From NCBI RefSeq assembly GCF_005938085.1, contig NZ_SMZK01000001.1, forward strand, positions 1,054,001-1,118,000: DNA of 64,000 nucleotides. The letters run 5' to 3'. Numbering within the stretch: position 1 is the first letter of the stretch; every line of letters starts with the position of its first letter. The notes under the pieces are model-generated. The model was not told where the DNA came from. It worked only from the letters and a program-made list of their open reading frames with translations, and made no database searches. This stretch comes from Haloterrigena sp. H1 (GTDB lineage Archaea > Halobacteriota > Halobacteria > Halobacteriales > Natrialbaceae). Of this stretch, positions 16,480 to 24,810 are shown piece by piece. The position numbers and the translations under genes are program-made.

Positions 16480-17589
16480 ATGAATCAAGACGAGTTCGAG
16501 AGCCGGTATCCCGAAATCGCCTCACTTCTTGGGGACGACTGGTGGTCAAAGGCGGATCCGCATCATCAAGTGTATTTCTCCGTTGTAAAGGACAACTGGC
16601 GTGGACTGGACTACTATTCCAGACTGATCAATCGGACACCCGCTGACGAGATTGCGTTGGAGTATGAGAACGATTTATATTCAATGAGAGGATTTGATTC
16701 GTTTTTCAGCGAACTGATCGGATATGTTGCAACGGAGCGATGGCTGTGTGACAGTCCAGAAGTTTTGGACGTGAAGGGGACTACAGGCCTGCCTGAGTAC
16801 GGATGTGAGGATCTAGACGTGGAAGTGGCTTGTATTCGAGAGTCGCGGGAGGAGAATCGTATCCGTGTTCATCTCGCGGAAGAGTTGGACTGTGAATACA
16901 CGCCTGTGATCCAGAAGAAATACGCGTACGATAACTTTGCCAGTGACGGGGACTCGTGGGCAGAGAACGAGAGACAAGTTGATGAAGTGATTGGCGAGAT
17001 TGGCAGTATCAGTGAAGAAGATCTACCGGTAACAGTTGAAACAGATGCTTTTGAAGTGGAGGTGTTAAAATCGGGTTCTGATGAACTGGGTCGGATCGTG
17101 CAGTCTGGAATGGTCGGGATCACTCCAGATGAGAACAACAAGATTGCAGGGAATATTAAACAGAAAGCAGCGAAGCAAAGAGGTGAGCGGCCGCTTATCG
17201 TCTTCATTGACATGAAGATTGAGACGGTTGATTCTGTTGCGGAAGTTGTAGAGAAGGTGATCGGTGAACCGTATGGATACGGGCGATGTGAGGATGTCGA
17301 AATCTCGAGTGCTATCCAGAATACCAATCCTGAATGGGAGGAGTACTTGACTGAGATTGATGCGATTCCGGGTGGATACAATAGAACGTATCCCGCAATC
17401 CCTCCGGGAGATGAAGGAGTGTTTGCGTCTGAAGAGGTGGCTGGAGTGGTGGGAGTGATGGTCCGATTCTATCACAATGAAGTCGCATATGTACCGAATG
17501 TCTACACAGGCAAAGTGGACGCGAAAAGCGTATTTGACCGGATTGGATGGGGATCCAGTACTCGATCGTTGAAGCCGAGCGACATCTAA
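16480..17589 (+). CDS. Unknown 369-aa protein, sole cargo of the tRNA-Lys island
   Basis: A 369-residue acidic protein that I do not recognise. It lacks signal peptides, membrane helices and cysteine clusters. A tryptophan/tyrosine-rich start (DDWWSK, DNWRGLDYY) leads to FFSELIGYVATE, then a DLDVEVACI strand, then VIQKKYA; later comes NKIAGNIKQKAAKQ directly before PLIVFIDM. The E...G / D-x-x-V / K-rich helix followed by a hydrophobic strand ending in Asp is reminiscent of PD-(D/E)XK nuclease-like proteins, but this is a weak resemblance. Codon use is much less GC-rich than its neighbours. Its TAA stop touches the right-hand att-like repeat. The start could also be GTG at 16474, which overlaps a short upstream frame. 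Defence-type cargo is a guess from context only. Confidence 0.75.
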   Translation: MNQDEFESRYPEIASLLGDDWWSKADPHHQVYFSVVKDNWRGLDYYSRLINRTPADEIALEYENDLYSMRGFDSFFSELIGYVATERWLCDSPEVLDVKGTTGLPEYGCEDLDVEVACIRESREENRIRVHLAEELDCEYTPVIQKKYAYDNFASDGDSWAENERQVDEVIGEIGSISEEDLPVTVETDAFEVEVLKSGSDELGRIVQSGMVGITPDENNKIAGNIKQKAAKQRGERPLIVFIDMKIETVDSVAEVVEKVIGEPYGYGRCEDVEISSAIQNTNPEWEEYLTEIDAIPGGYNRTYPAIPPGDEGVFASEEVAGVVGVMVRFYHNEVAYVPNVYTGKVDAKSVFDRIGWGSSTRSLKPSDI

Positions 17590-17610
17590 TGTTCAAATCG
17601 CGTCCGGCCC
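17590..17610 (+). repeat. attR-like copy of the tRNA-Lys 3' end
   Basis: Matches 16271-16291 with one C-to-T change at 17603, in the T-stem. It begins on the base after the island gene's stop codon. Confidence 0.85.
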
Positions 17611-17774
17611 ACATTTGTAGCGATTCCTTCCGTGCGGGGCGATGCGGTTCAAGCGATCTGACCAGAGTACGCCCTAGCCCATGAGATTGCGACGCTGATG
17701 CCGAATCGATTTTTGGCCTCACTCGAGCCAACGGCCGACCTATAAGACGACCCGTTCCGTACCCTCGAGCCACC

Positions 17775-18440
17775 ATGCAAGTCGACTACGAGGGGCTCAC
17801 GTTCGAGCGGCTCGGCCACGCAAGCGTTCGTATCGAGACCACGGATGGCACGATCATCTATATCGATCCGTGGAGCGAGGTGCTCGAGGGCGAGCCGAGC
17901 GACGGCGACATAGTTTTTATCACGCACGACGACTTCGACCACTACGACCCGGAGGCGATCGCGGCCGTTGCAGGGCCGAACGTCACCGTCGCGGCCTACG
18001 AGGCGATCGACACCAGCGAGCTCGCGAGCGACGTGATCGACCTCCCCTACGAAGGCGAGACGACTGTCGATGGGATCGACGTGCGGACGGTCCCCGCCTA
18101 CAACGACCCCGATGGGGCCCACGTCGACGAGGACGGCGAGCCCTACCATGCCGACGGCGAGGTAATCGGCCTCGTACTCACGCTCGAGGAAACGACCGTT
18201 CTGGTCCCCTCTGATACGGATTTCCTCCCGCATCACGAGTCGCTCTCGGTCGACGTGCTTGTCCCGCCGATCGGCGGCCACTTCACGATGAATCGCGCCG
18301 AGGCTGCCAATTTCGCCCGGAGCGTCGACGCTGACCTGGTCTTGCCCGAACACTACGACACGTTCGAGCCGATCGAGACCGACGCTGAGGCGTTCGCGGC
18401 CGACCTCGAGGCCGACGGAATTCGCGTCGAACTCTTCTAA
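17775..18440 (+). CDS. Metallo-beta-lactamase-fold hydrolase (UlaG-like)
   Basis: A 221-residue MBL-fold protein of the small UlaG/RbgB-like class. The N-terminal LGHASVRIE, the metal motif HDDFDHYD (residues about 50-57, H-x-D-x-D-H with Asp where the second His is usually found), and a SDTDF segment are visible, and C-terminal PEHYDTFEP supplies a late His. Such enzymes hydrolyse lactones, phosphodiesters or thioesters; no substrate can be assigned. A TATA-like CTATAAG at about 17739-17745 supports transcription starting shortly before the ATG. It is the first chromosomal gene to the right of the island. Confidence 0.85.
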   Translation: MQVDYEGLTFERLGHASVRIETTDGTIIYIDPWSEVLEGEPSDGDIVFITHDDFDHYDPEAIAAVAGPNVTVAAYEAIDTSELASDVIDLPYEGETTVDGIDVRTVPAYNDPDGAHVDEDGEPYHADGEVIGLVLTLEETTVLVPSDTDFLPHHESLSVDVLVPPIGGHFTMNRAEAANFARSVDADLVLPEHYDTFEPIETDAEAFAADLEADGIRVELF

Positions 18441-18497
18441 CCAACGGCCACGCCCTGCTGGCGCGGAACTTTAAGTTCGGATCGTCAACGTACGCGC

Positions 18498-19010
18498 ATG
18501 GCAGCGGACACGAGACTGCGGGCTGTCTGTGTAGCCGGCCCGAGCGATGCTGGGAAGACGACGCTCGTCGAGCGGCTGGTGCCCCGGCTGGCCGAGGACG
18601 GACGCGTCGCGACGATCAAGTCGATCCACCACGATATCGAGGTCGATACGCCGGGAACCGACACCCATCGCCATCGAACCGCGGGCGCGGAGACCGTCGT
18701 TGGCATTACACCAACGACGACGTTCGAGGTGACGACACACGGGAAAGACGCGCCGCCGGCCGCCGACGGCGATACCCTCCTCGAGGCCGACGATCCCGAA
18801 ATTCAGGCGCTCTCACGGACCCTCGAGCGACTCGCACGTCGTGGATACGACACCGTCCTCGTCGAGGGGTTCTCGCAGTCGCCGTTGCCGACGGTTCTGG
18901 TCGGCGACCGGGACCCGGCTACGGTCGGCGGTCCCGTCGTCGGCCGCGGCAACGACGAAATCGACGATCTCGTCGACACGATCCGCACACTCGAGGGCGT
19001 CGCGATCTGA
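18498..19010 (+). CDS. mobB: Molybdopterin-guanine dinucleotide biosynthesis protein MobB
   Basis: A 170-residue P-loop GTPase-like protein with Walker A GPSDAGKTTL at the N-terminus, the KSIHHDIEVDTPGTDT(H)RH motif with T-H-R-H typical of MobB, and VLVEGFSQSP. MobB assists MobA in attaching GMP to molybdopterin for the molybdenum cofactor. The length matches short archaeal MobB proteins. No mobA or moa gene is visible beside it. The upstream MBL gene ends 57 bp away on the same strand. Confidence 0.88.
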   Translation: MAADTRLRAVCVAGPSDAGKTTLVERLVPRLAEDGRVATIKSIHHDIEVDTPGTDTHRHRTAGAETVVGITPTTTFEVTTHGKDAPPAADGDTLLEADDPEIQALSRTLERLARRGYDTVLVEGFSQSPLPTVLVGDRDPATVGGPVVGRGNDEIDDLVDTIRTLEGVAI

Positions 19011-19203
19011 CGGGCCGGATTCGTGAGCCGTTCCGGGAGGTCCCCGGCCACCACGTCGTGTTCGGCGGGCGAGTTGCCATCCGCTTTTGCTGCACTCGAT
19101 CGATGCGAGAACCAGTCAAGAGACTCGTCATTCACTCAGATCGTCTCTAAGTGGTTTGGAAGTGCGGTTATGGACATCGTCGTTCTATCGTGGAGTGAGA
19201 CTC

Positions 19204-19872
19204 ATGACATCCATCGCAGACATCGAGATCCAGGCCGACGGCACTGGCACCGACGAGCTCTTCGAGGCCGTTCCGTCGCTGACGTGCGAGATGGAGCGGG
19301 TGATCGCCTCGAGCGGCCACGGACTCTGGCTCTCGGGGCCGTCCCAGTCGGACGTCGAGGACGCGCTCGAGGAGGCGACCGCGATCGGAACGTACACACA
19401 GATCAGCAGCGACGAGGACCGCTGGCTGTACGATATCGAGTTCGAGCCGGATACCATCGACCCCTTCGAACTCGTGCTCGAGGAGGGTGGGACGGTACTG
19501 AGTGCCTCGGCGTCGAACGGGACGTGGCTATTCAGTGTCCGCGTCGTCGACCGCGAGTGTGTAAGTTCGCTGTACGACCGTCTCGACGATGCCGACGTCA
19601 CCCCGACGATCGTCCGGCTGTTCGATCTGGCATCCGAGACGAACTCCCAGTGTGGGCTGACGCCACGGCAGTACGAGACGCTGGTCGCGGCGATCGACCA
19701 CGGTTACTTCGAGATTCCGCGCGAGGTCTCGATGCAGGAACTCTCCGAAGAGCTCGACATCTCCCATCAGGCGCTCTCCGAGCGCCTGCGTCGAGCCTAT
19801 CGCGCACTCGTGACGTCCGAACTCAACGTCACTGAAGAGGAGACCGCCGCACCACCGATGCCGACGAACTGA
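19204..19872 (+). CDS. HTH-10 (Bat-like) transcriptional regulator
   Basis: A 222-residue protein with an N-terminal sensory-like alpha/beta domain and a C-terminal HTH-10 domain (LTPRQYETLVAAIDHGYFE, then SMQELSEELDISHQALSERL), the DNA-binding module of the bacterio-opsin activator family. The ATG at 19204 was preferred because the longer upstream reading gives an unlikely, low-acidity extension. The ligand is unknown. Haloarchaea carry many such regulators, often controlling adjacent genes; here mobB lies upstream and an enoyl-CoA hydratase gene starts 141 bp downstream on the same strand. Confidence 0.88.
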   Translation: MTSIADIEIQADGTGTDELFEAVPSLTCEMERVIASSGHGLWLSGPSQSDVEDALEEATAIGTYTQISSDEDRWLYDIEFEPDTIDPFELVLEEGGTVLSASASNGTWLFSVRVVDRECVSSLYDRLDDADVTPTIVRLFDLASETNSQCGLTPRQYETLVAAIDHGYFEIPREVSMQELSEELDISHQALSERLRRAYRALVTSELNVTEEETAAPPMPTN

Positions 19873-20013
19873 CTGCTGACCGTCCGGAGCCACCGTCCCG
19901 TTCGACGGCCATCTCGATGGTTTTCGCGACCGCCCGACCCGCTGAGCGCCATCTCCCGGACGAAAACAGGATCGAAACTCGCGTTTAATAGCCGGGCGCA
20001 CAACAGTCGTGGC

Positions 20014-20778
20014 ATGAAAACCCATCACGATGATGGCGTGTTACGAGTGACGTTCGACCGGCCGGACGCGCGCAACGCGCTCACGACCGAGACGGCCGCC
20101 GATCTGGCCGACACCATCGACGCTGCCACGCCCGCGGAGTACGACGCGATCGTCATCACCGGTGCAGGTGACGCCTTCAGTGCCGGCGGCGATCTCGAGG
20201 CGCTCGCCGAGACTCCCGACTCGTCGCAGGCGGCCTACGAGCAGGTCACCGAGACGTTCGGCCGCGTCGTCGAGGCGATGCTCGCGTGTCCCGTCCCGAT
20301 CGTCGCGAAGGTCAACGGCGACGCCATCGGCGCGGGACTATCGATCGTCGCGCTCGCGGATATCGCGGTTGCCGCCGCTGACGCGCGGTTTTCCTGTGCG
20401 TTCGTCAGGGTCGGGCTGCTTCCCGACACCGGTGGCACCGTCATGCTTCCCCACATCGTCGGACTGCGCGCGGCCAAACGGCTCGCGTTCACCGGCGAGT
20501 TCTTCGACGCCGACCGCGCGGCCGACCTCGAGCTGATCAACGAGGCGGTCCCCGCCGCCGACCTCGACGATCGGGTCGCCGACATCGTCACACAGCTCGC
20601 GAACGGCCCGACGGCTACGATCGGGCTGATGAAACAGGCCATACACGAGAACCTGGGTCGGTCGTGGGAGGAGGGACTGGATTACGAGAACCTGCTACAG
20701 GCACAGGCCCGCACCTCACAGGCCCACGAAGAGGGTGTTGCCGCTCGCCTCGAGGACCGAGAGCCGACGTTCGAGTGA
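20014..20778 (+). CDS. Enoyl-CoA hydratase/isomerase family protein
   Basis: A 254-residue crotonase-fold enzyme. The oxyanion-hole segments DAFSAGGDL (residues about 51-59) and NGDAIGAGLSIVALADIAVA are intact, followed by FVRVGLLPDTGG, the segment that carries the catalytic Glu in many hydratases but here reads LPDTGG with Asp. That pattern is common in isomerase or PaaG-like members, so hydratase activity is not certain. It is cytosolic and is likely to act in acyl-CoA breakdown together with the acyl-CoA dehydrogenases and HAD-ECH fusion elsewhere in the window. Confidence 0.88.
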   Translation: MKTHHDDGVLRVTFDRPDARNALTTETAADLADTIDAATPAEYDAIVITGAGDAFSAGGDLEALAETPDSSQAAYEQVTETFGRVVEAMLACPVPIVAKVNGDAIGAGLSIVALADIAVAAADARFSCAFVRVGLLPDTGGTVMLPHIVGLRAAKRLAFTGEFFDADRAADLELINEAVPAADLDDRVADIVTQLANGPTATIGLMKQAIHENLGRSWEEGLDYENLLQAQARTSQAHEEGVAARLEDREPTFE

Positions 20779-20870
20779 TCGCCGACGGCTCGCGTCGGCT
20801 CGGTGCGAGCCGGTCGCAAGCGCAAGCAAGCACCACGGCCTTGCGCGACTCGCTCCATCCTCCGAGTGCA

Positions 20871-21293
20871 ATGTCTCCACAGTTTAGCGACGACGATATC
20901 GGCAAGCGCGTCGTCAACGCCGACGGTGACGAGGTCGGTATGGTCGCAGACGTCGAACACGGCACCGCTCACGTCGAACCGGATCCCGGAATCACGGACT
21001 CGATCAAGGCGACACTCGGCTGGAGCGACAGCGGTGAAAACACCTACCCGCTTCAGGAGGAGGCGGTCGGTCGCGTGACCGACGACGAAATCCGCCTCGA
21101 GCGGAATCCCTCCGGTACGACTGGCGGAACCACCGAGATGGGTTCCGACACCAGGACCGGAACGGCCGGCACCGAAACGTCGGATCGTGGTATCGACCGC
21201 AACGAGGACGATATCGGCGGCCGCGACGACGAGGGTATGAGACGGGACGATGACGACGACCTTCTCGGCGACGACGACGATCGGACCCGGTAG
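20871..21293 (+). CDS. PRC-barrel protein with acidic disordered tail
   Basis: A 140-residue protein starting at the ATG at 20871. Residues 1 to about 80 form a PRC-barrel (DDIGKRVVNADGDEVGMVADVEHG, a variant beta-barrel with VGRVTDDEIRLE at its end). The remaining 60 residues are low-complexity: Gly/Thr-rich, then D/R/E-rich ending DDDDDLLGDDDDRTR. Several haloarchaeal PRC-barrel proteins have such tails; the role is unknown. It follows the hydratase gene by 92 bp. Compare the shorter PRC-barrel gene at 14231. Confidence 0.82.
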   Translation: MSPQFSDDDIGKRVVNADGDEVGMVADVEHGTAHVEPDPGITDSIKATLGWSDSGENTYPLQEEAVGRVTDDEIRLERNPSGTTGGTTEMGSDTRTGTAGTETSDRGIDRNEDDIGGRDDEGMRRDDDDDLLGDDDDRTR

Positions 21294-21432
21294 TCCTGTC
21301 CACCGATGTCGAATCAACCCGCCGATCGCACCCCAGCGTTAGGCGGAATCACGGTTTCTTTTCGCGTCACATCGTTCGGTTGGTCCTCGAGCCGTCACCG
21401 CTGGCCAGTGCCGCTTTCCACACCGGCCGAAC

Positions 21433-22278
21433 TCACGGGTCCGACTCGGAGCCGGGTTCGCCGTGAGTGACGCCCTCGCGCTCGTCGGCCTGCATCCGTC
21501 GCAGGGCCGCACGGCCGTTGCCTGCATCGTAGCCGAAGAAGACTCCCTTGGCGTACTCCTGAGCGACCTCACTCGCGTGGATCAGGTTGTCGATGTCGAC
21601 GTTGACTGCGTACAGTTCGATGTTAAACGGCGTCTCGAGTGCGCTTTCGAAGCCCTTGGCGATCGTCTCGAGCCAGTAGGTCGTCCCGTAGTTCGTATCA
21701 TACAGCGGGACGACGAACTCGTCGACGTATTCTTCGATAGCCTCGAGATCGATGCCGGCACGTTCGTAGAGGTGGCCGGGGTAGGGATCGGGATAAAGAG
21801 TCATGTAGACGGTCCCCGGAATTCGGTCGACGGCGTCCTCGACGAACTCGGTGATGACGTCGGCTCGCCACTCCATGCGGTCGTCGAACTCGCTTGCCTC
21901 GAACGCCTGCTCGCAGACGCCACAGCGACAGTACTCCGCACGTGGGAAGCCGATGTCGTCGAGGCGGACGTCCTCGTTTTCGGCGACACAGTCGTCGATC
22001 ACCTCGAACAGTCCCTCTCGGTAGTCCTCGCGGGACGGGCAGATGTAGGCCCAGTCGAAGTAGGGCTGTTGGCGGTCGGCCGGCCGACCCATGTCGTCGA
22101 CGGGGAGTAGCGACGGATCGGCGTCGGCAGCGGCGTTGTCGCCGAAACAGGAGACCATATTGATCCCGTCGGCGATCGGTTCGGAGGACCTGCCGGTCAC
22201 GTCTTTGACCTCGTAGAAGCCGCGCTCGAACTCCGGCCACCGTACTTCTTCGGCGTTACGGGTGACGACGCCGTACAT
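21433..22278 (-). CDS. Conserved hypothetical protein, possible TIM-barrel hydrolase-like
   Basis: A 281-residue soluble protein I cannot assign. It has alternating beta-alpha spacing suggestive of a TIM barrel, with YICPSREDYREG and a short metal-like cluster YCRCGVC (about residues 110-117), followed by an EW..DVITEFV helix and VYMTLYPDPYPGHLY. Features recall uncharacterised glycoside-hydrolase-like proteins in which a CxCxxC cluster follows DDIGFPR. Composition matches the host. The gene stands alone between the PRC-barrel gene and a very small membrane-protein gene, both separated by over 120 bp. Confidence 0.7.
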   Translation of the reverse strand: MYGVVTRNAEEVRWPEFERGFYEVKDVTGRSSEPIADGINMVSCFGDNAAADADPSLLPVDDMGRPADRQQPYFDWAYICPSREDYREGLFEVIDDCVAENEDVRLDDIGFPRAEYCRCGVCEQAFEASEFDDRMEWRADVITEFVEDAVDRIPGTVYMTLYPDPYPGHLYERAGIDLEAIEEYVDEFVVPLYDTNYGTTYWLETIAKGFESALETPFNIELYAVNVDIDNLIHASEVAQEYAKGVFFGYDAGNGRAALRRMQADEREGVTHGEPGSESDP

Positions 22279-22405
22279 AGCTCAGCGTACGCCGCCGTCA
22301 CCGTAAGCGGTTCGGAATCGAGTGTACTTCTGTTAGTGAAGGGTCCGTGACACCACTCGCACCTCGAACCTCGAGTGCGGCGGTGTGTCGACGGGTCGTT
22401 CGATA

Positions 22406-22516
22406 CTACTCAGCTGGTTCGTAGTCGACTTCGACGTCGTCGGAGCCGCCGAACGTGACCTTGTAGAGAACGGCGACAACGAACAGGGCGAGCACGATTT
22501 TGATAGTGCGTGACAT
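22406..22516 (-). CDS. Small single-span membrane protein (36 aa)
   Basis: A 36-codon frame from the ATG at 22514-22516 to TAG at 22406-22408. Residues 4-20 (TIKIVLALFVVVA-like, hydrophobic with a basic start) form one transmembrane segment, followed by FGGSDDVEVDYEPAE, an acidic outer or inner tail. A TATA-like stretch about 24 bases upstream on the minus strand (near 22535-22545) suggests a leaderless transcript. It sits downstream of pyrBI on the same strand. Function is unknown. Confidence 0.6.
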   Translation of the reverse strand: MSRTIKIVLALFVVAVLYKVTFGGSDDVEVDYEPAE

Positions 22517-22593
22517 GTACAGGTGAAGATTGGGTGGAAAATACTTAGGTATTCTGGATGCTCGTCTCGACTGAAACACGGACGGCGGCAGTC

Positions 22594-23082
22594 TCAGGTG
22601 TCGATCAGCGATGCGATCTCCTCGCGGACGATCGTTCCACAGTACGCACAGCGTACGCCGTCCTCGAGGACCGTAAACCGGGAGATGACGGGCTCGTTTC
22701 CGGTCGTGATACAGCCGGCGTTGGGACAGGAGAGGACGCCCTCGACGACTTCGGGTCGTTCGACGCGGTGTTTCTCGACGACGTCGAAGTCTCTGACGAT
22801 GTTGATCGTCGCATCCGGCGCGATCAGTGAGAGGACGTCGACCTCGTCCTGGCTCAGTTCGCGACCCTCGACCTTGACGATGTCCTTGCGCGCGAGGCGG
22901 TCGGAGGGGACGTTCATCCCAACCGAAACCTCCTCGCCGTTGCTGCCATCGATGCCGAGGATTGCGAGGACGTTCAGCGCCTGTCCGCCGCGGACGTGGT
23001 CGATTACGGTCCCGTCGCGAATCTTGCTGACCCGCAGTTCGTGCTCGTCGTTGCCGTCGTGGTGGTCGTGTTCGTCACTCAT
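22594..23082 (-). CDS. pyrI: Aspartate carbamoyltransferase regulatory chain
   Basis: A 162-residue PyrI. The N-terminal nucleotide-binding half contains [11 protein letters not shown] and the [10 protein letters not shown] helix; the C-terminal zinc domain carries C...C (SCPNAGC) and a C-A-Y-C pair, the four zinc ligands that hold the chain to the catalytic subunit. PyrI binds CTP/ATP and gives allosteric control of pyrimidine synthesis. Several starts are close together (23082, 23088, 23091); MSDE at 23082 matches the usual family N-terminus and overlaps the pyrB stop by 8 bases, showing translational coupling. Confidence 0.95.
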   Translation of the reverse strand: MSDEHDHHDGNDEHELRVSKIRDGTVIDHVRGGQALNVLAILGIDGSNGEEVSVGMNVPSDRLARKDIVKVEGRELSQDEVDVLSLIAPDATINIVRDFDVVEKHRVERPEVVEGVLSCPNAGCITTGNEPVISRFTVLEDGVRCAYCGTIVREEIASLIDT

Positions 23083-24016
23083 CGTCATCACCGCCGAGTG
23101 CTGCCTCGTCGCTCAACAACAGATCCAGCAGCGCCATCCGGACCGGCACCCCGTTGTGGGCCTGCTCGAAGTAGGCCGCGTGCTCGGTCTCGTCGATCTC
23201 GGGGGCGATCTCGTCGACGCGGGGCAGCGGATGCATGATCGTCAGGTCGTCACTCGCGGCCTCGAGCGTTTCGGCATCGATCTGGTACTCGCCGGCGACT
23301 TTCTGGTACTCGTTCTCGTCTGGGAACCGTTCCCGCTGGATCCGCGTGACATAGAGGACGTCCAGCGAGGGCAAAATTTCCTCGAGCGAGTCGTGTTCGC
23401 GGATCCCCGGCGTGTCCTGCTGATGAAGGTCGTAGACGACCTCGCGGGGCAACTGTAGGCTCTCGGGGCTGATGAAGTGCTGGTGGGCGTCGAAGTTCGT
23501 CAGCGCATAGGCCAGCGAGTGGACGGTCCGACCGTATTTCAGGTCGCCCATGATGCCGATCGTCAAATCGTCCAGGCCGGCGTTCTCCCGGATCGTATAG
23601 AGATCGAGCATCGTCTGTGTCGGATGCTGGCCCGCGCCGTCACCCGCGTTGATCAGTGGGACGTCGACGAACTCGCTGGCCATCGTTGCCGCCCCCTCTT
23701 TGGGATGGCGCAAGACCAGCGCGTCGGCGTACCCCTCGATGACGCGGACGGTGTCTGCGAGCGTCTCCCCTTTCTTGACGCTCGAGGACTCGATCGAGCC
23801 CATGTCGACGACGTCGCCGCCGAGCCGTTTCATTGCGGTCTCGAAGCTCATCTTCGTCCGCGTACTCGGCTCGAAAAAGAGCAGGCCGAGCAACGTCCCG
23901 GCGTGGCGGTCAGCGACGGCCGACAGGTCGGCGTCGATCTCGGCCGCACGATCGAGGACGGTCTCGATGTCCGCCCGCGAGAGGTGTTTGCTCGTGATGA
24001 GGTGATCGTGGCGCAT
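23075..24016 (-). CDS. pyrB: Aspartate carbamoyltransferase catalytic chain
   Basis: A 313-residue PyrB. The carbamoyl-phosphate site [13 protein letters not shown] (about residues 48-60) and the HPKEGAA(T) motif are intact, with the aspartate-binding HPLPRVDEI near the C-terminus. It catalyses carbamoyl phosphate plus L-aspartate to N-carbamoyl-L-aspartate, the first committed step of pyrimidine synthesis. It overlaps pyrI by 8 bases. The start ATG lies 167 bp from the divergent RAD55-like gene. Confidence 0.97.
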   Translation of the reverse strand: MRHDHLITSKHLSRADIETVLDRAAEIDADLSAVADRHAGTLLGLLFFEPSTRTKMSFETAMKRLGGDVVDMGSIESSSVKKGETLADTVRVIEGYADALVLRHPKEGAATMASEFVDVPLINAGDGAGQHPTQTMLDLYTIRENAGLDDLTIGIMGDLKYGRTVHSLAYALTNFDAHQHFISPESLQLPREVVYDLHQQDTPGIREHDSLEEILPSLDVLYVTRIQRERFPDENEYQKVAGEYQIDAETLEAASDDLTIMHPLPRVDEIAPEIDETEHAAYFEQAHNGVPVRMALLDLLLSDEAALGGDDDE

Positions 24017-24147
24017 TCGTTCGTGTAGGCTCTTGCGTGCCCCTTGAATCTCTCCATTCGGCCCGACGAGACCACCGACACGGGATGCGAGTGGAACGCG
24101 ATATGCCTGTGCCCCTTGCTATCGCAAGTCGTGATTCCAACGCAAAG

Positions 24148-24182
24148 AGTTATACAGACACTACAGCAATTGGTCACAATTG
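24148..24182 (+). promoter_or_regulatory. Promoter of the RAD55-like gene with paired CAATTG
   Basis: A TATA-like AGTTATACAG (24148-24157) stands about 30 bases before the ATG at 24184. Between them two CAATTG hexamers (24167-24172 and 24177-24182) flank GTCA. The arrangement fits a leaderless transcript with an operator covering the start; the regulator is unknown. Confidence 0.45.
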
Positions 24183-24183
24183 T

Positions 24184-24810
24184 ATGGTCGGTCGGCTGGA
24201 TACCGGAATCAGCGTGCTCGATCGCAAACTCGACGGTGGGCTGCCGCCGGGCTGTCTCGTCGCGTTTGCGGCCGAGCCAGCCAGCCAGTCCGAACTCCTC
24301 CTTTACGAACTCACGGCCGCGCGTGGGACGCTGTACCTCTCGACCGAACGCTCCGACGACGCCGTCCGCCACGCCATCGAGAACTCGCCGTCCTCGGTCG
24401 GGAGTCCCACAGTCAGACACGTCACAGGCGATGACCCGCTCAAGGAGGCAACGCGGCTCATCGGCGCGCTCCCCGACGGTGCCAACCTCATCGTCGACAC
24501 GATGGACGTCTTAGAACGGACCGATACGAACGACTACGTCGACTTTCTCAACGACCTCAAATCGAAGATGCTCGAGACGGGAAGCATCGCCATGCTTCAC
24601 TGTCTGAAGGGACGTGACGAACCCGCAAACCGGACGCGGACCTTCCATGCCGTCGACGCTGTTTTCGATCTCCGGACCGAGATCGCCGGTACCGAACTCG
24701 AGAACCACCTGACGATCCCCAAGTTCCGCGGCGGCCGCCAGCCGACCGACGCGATCAAACTCGAGTTGACCGAGGAAGTGGCGATCGACACGAGCCGCGA
24801 CATCGCGTAA
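24184..24810 (+). CDS. RAD55/KaiC-like P-loop protein with degenerate Walker A
   Basis: A 208-residue RecA-fold protein. The opening (TGISVLDRKLDGGLPPGCLVA) is the KaiC/RAD55 start, but the Walker A loop that should follow (G-x-x-G-x-G-K-T/S) reads AEPASQSELL, so a normal ATP site is not present. Walker B-like LIVDTMD and a long C-terminal beta region (KFRGGRQPTDAIKLEL) remain. Haloarchaea carry many small RAD55-like proteins of unknown role. The ATG at 24184 was chosen over an upstream one because a TATA-like element precedes it by about 30 bases. Confidence 0.8.
   Translation: MVGRLDTGISVLDRKLDGGLPPGCLVAFAAEPASQSELLLYELTAARGTLYLSTERSDDAVRHAIENSPSSVGSPTVRHVTGDDPLKEATRLIGALPDGANLIVDTMDVLERTDTNDYVDFLNDLKSKMLETGSIAMLHCLKGRDEPANRTRTFHAVDAVFDLRTEIAGTELENHLTIPKFRGGRQPTDAIKLELTEEVAIDTSRDIA

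Larger units (their letters stand above)
16271..17610. mobile_element. tRNA-Lys-integrated single-gene island
   Basis: The 21-bp 3' end of tRNA-Lys (16271-16291) recurs at 17590-17610 with one C-to-T difference, bracketing about 1.3 kb. The bracketed DNA has noticeably more A/T in third codon positions than its surroundings and contains one large gene plus a possible 32-codon leader. There is no integrase, transposase or plasmid replication gene. The arrangement is that of an element integrated site-specifically into a tRNA gene, either stripped down to one cargo gene or mobilised in trans. Confidence 0.8.
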
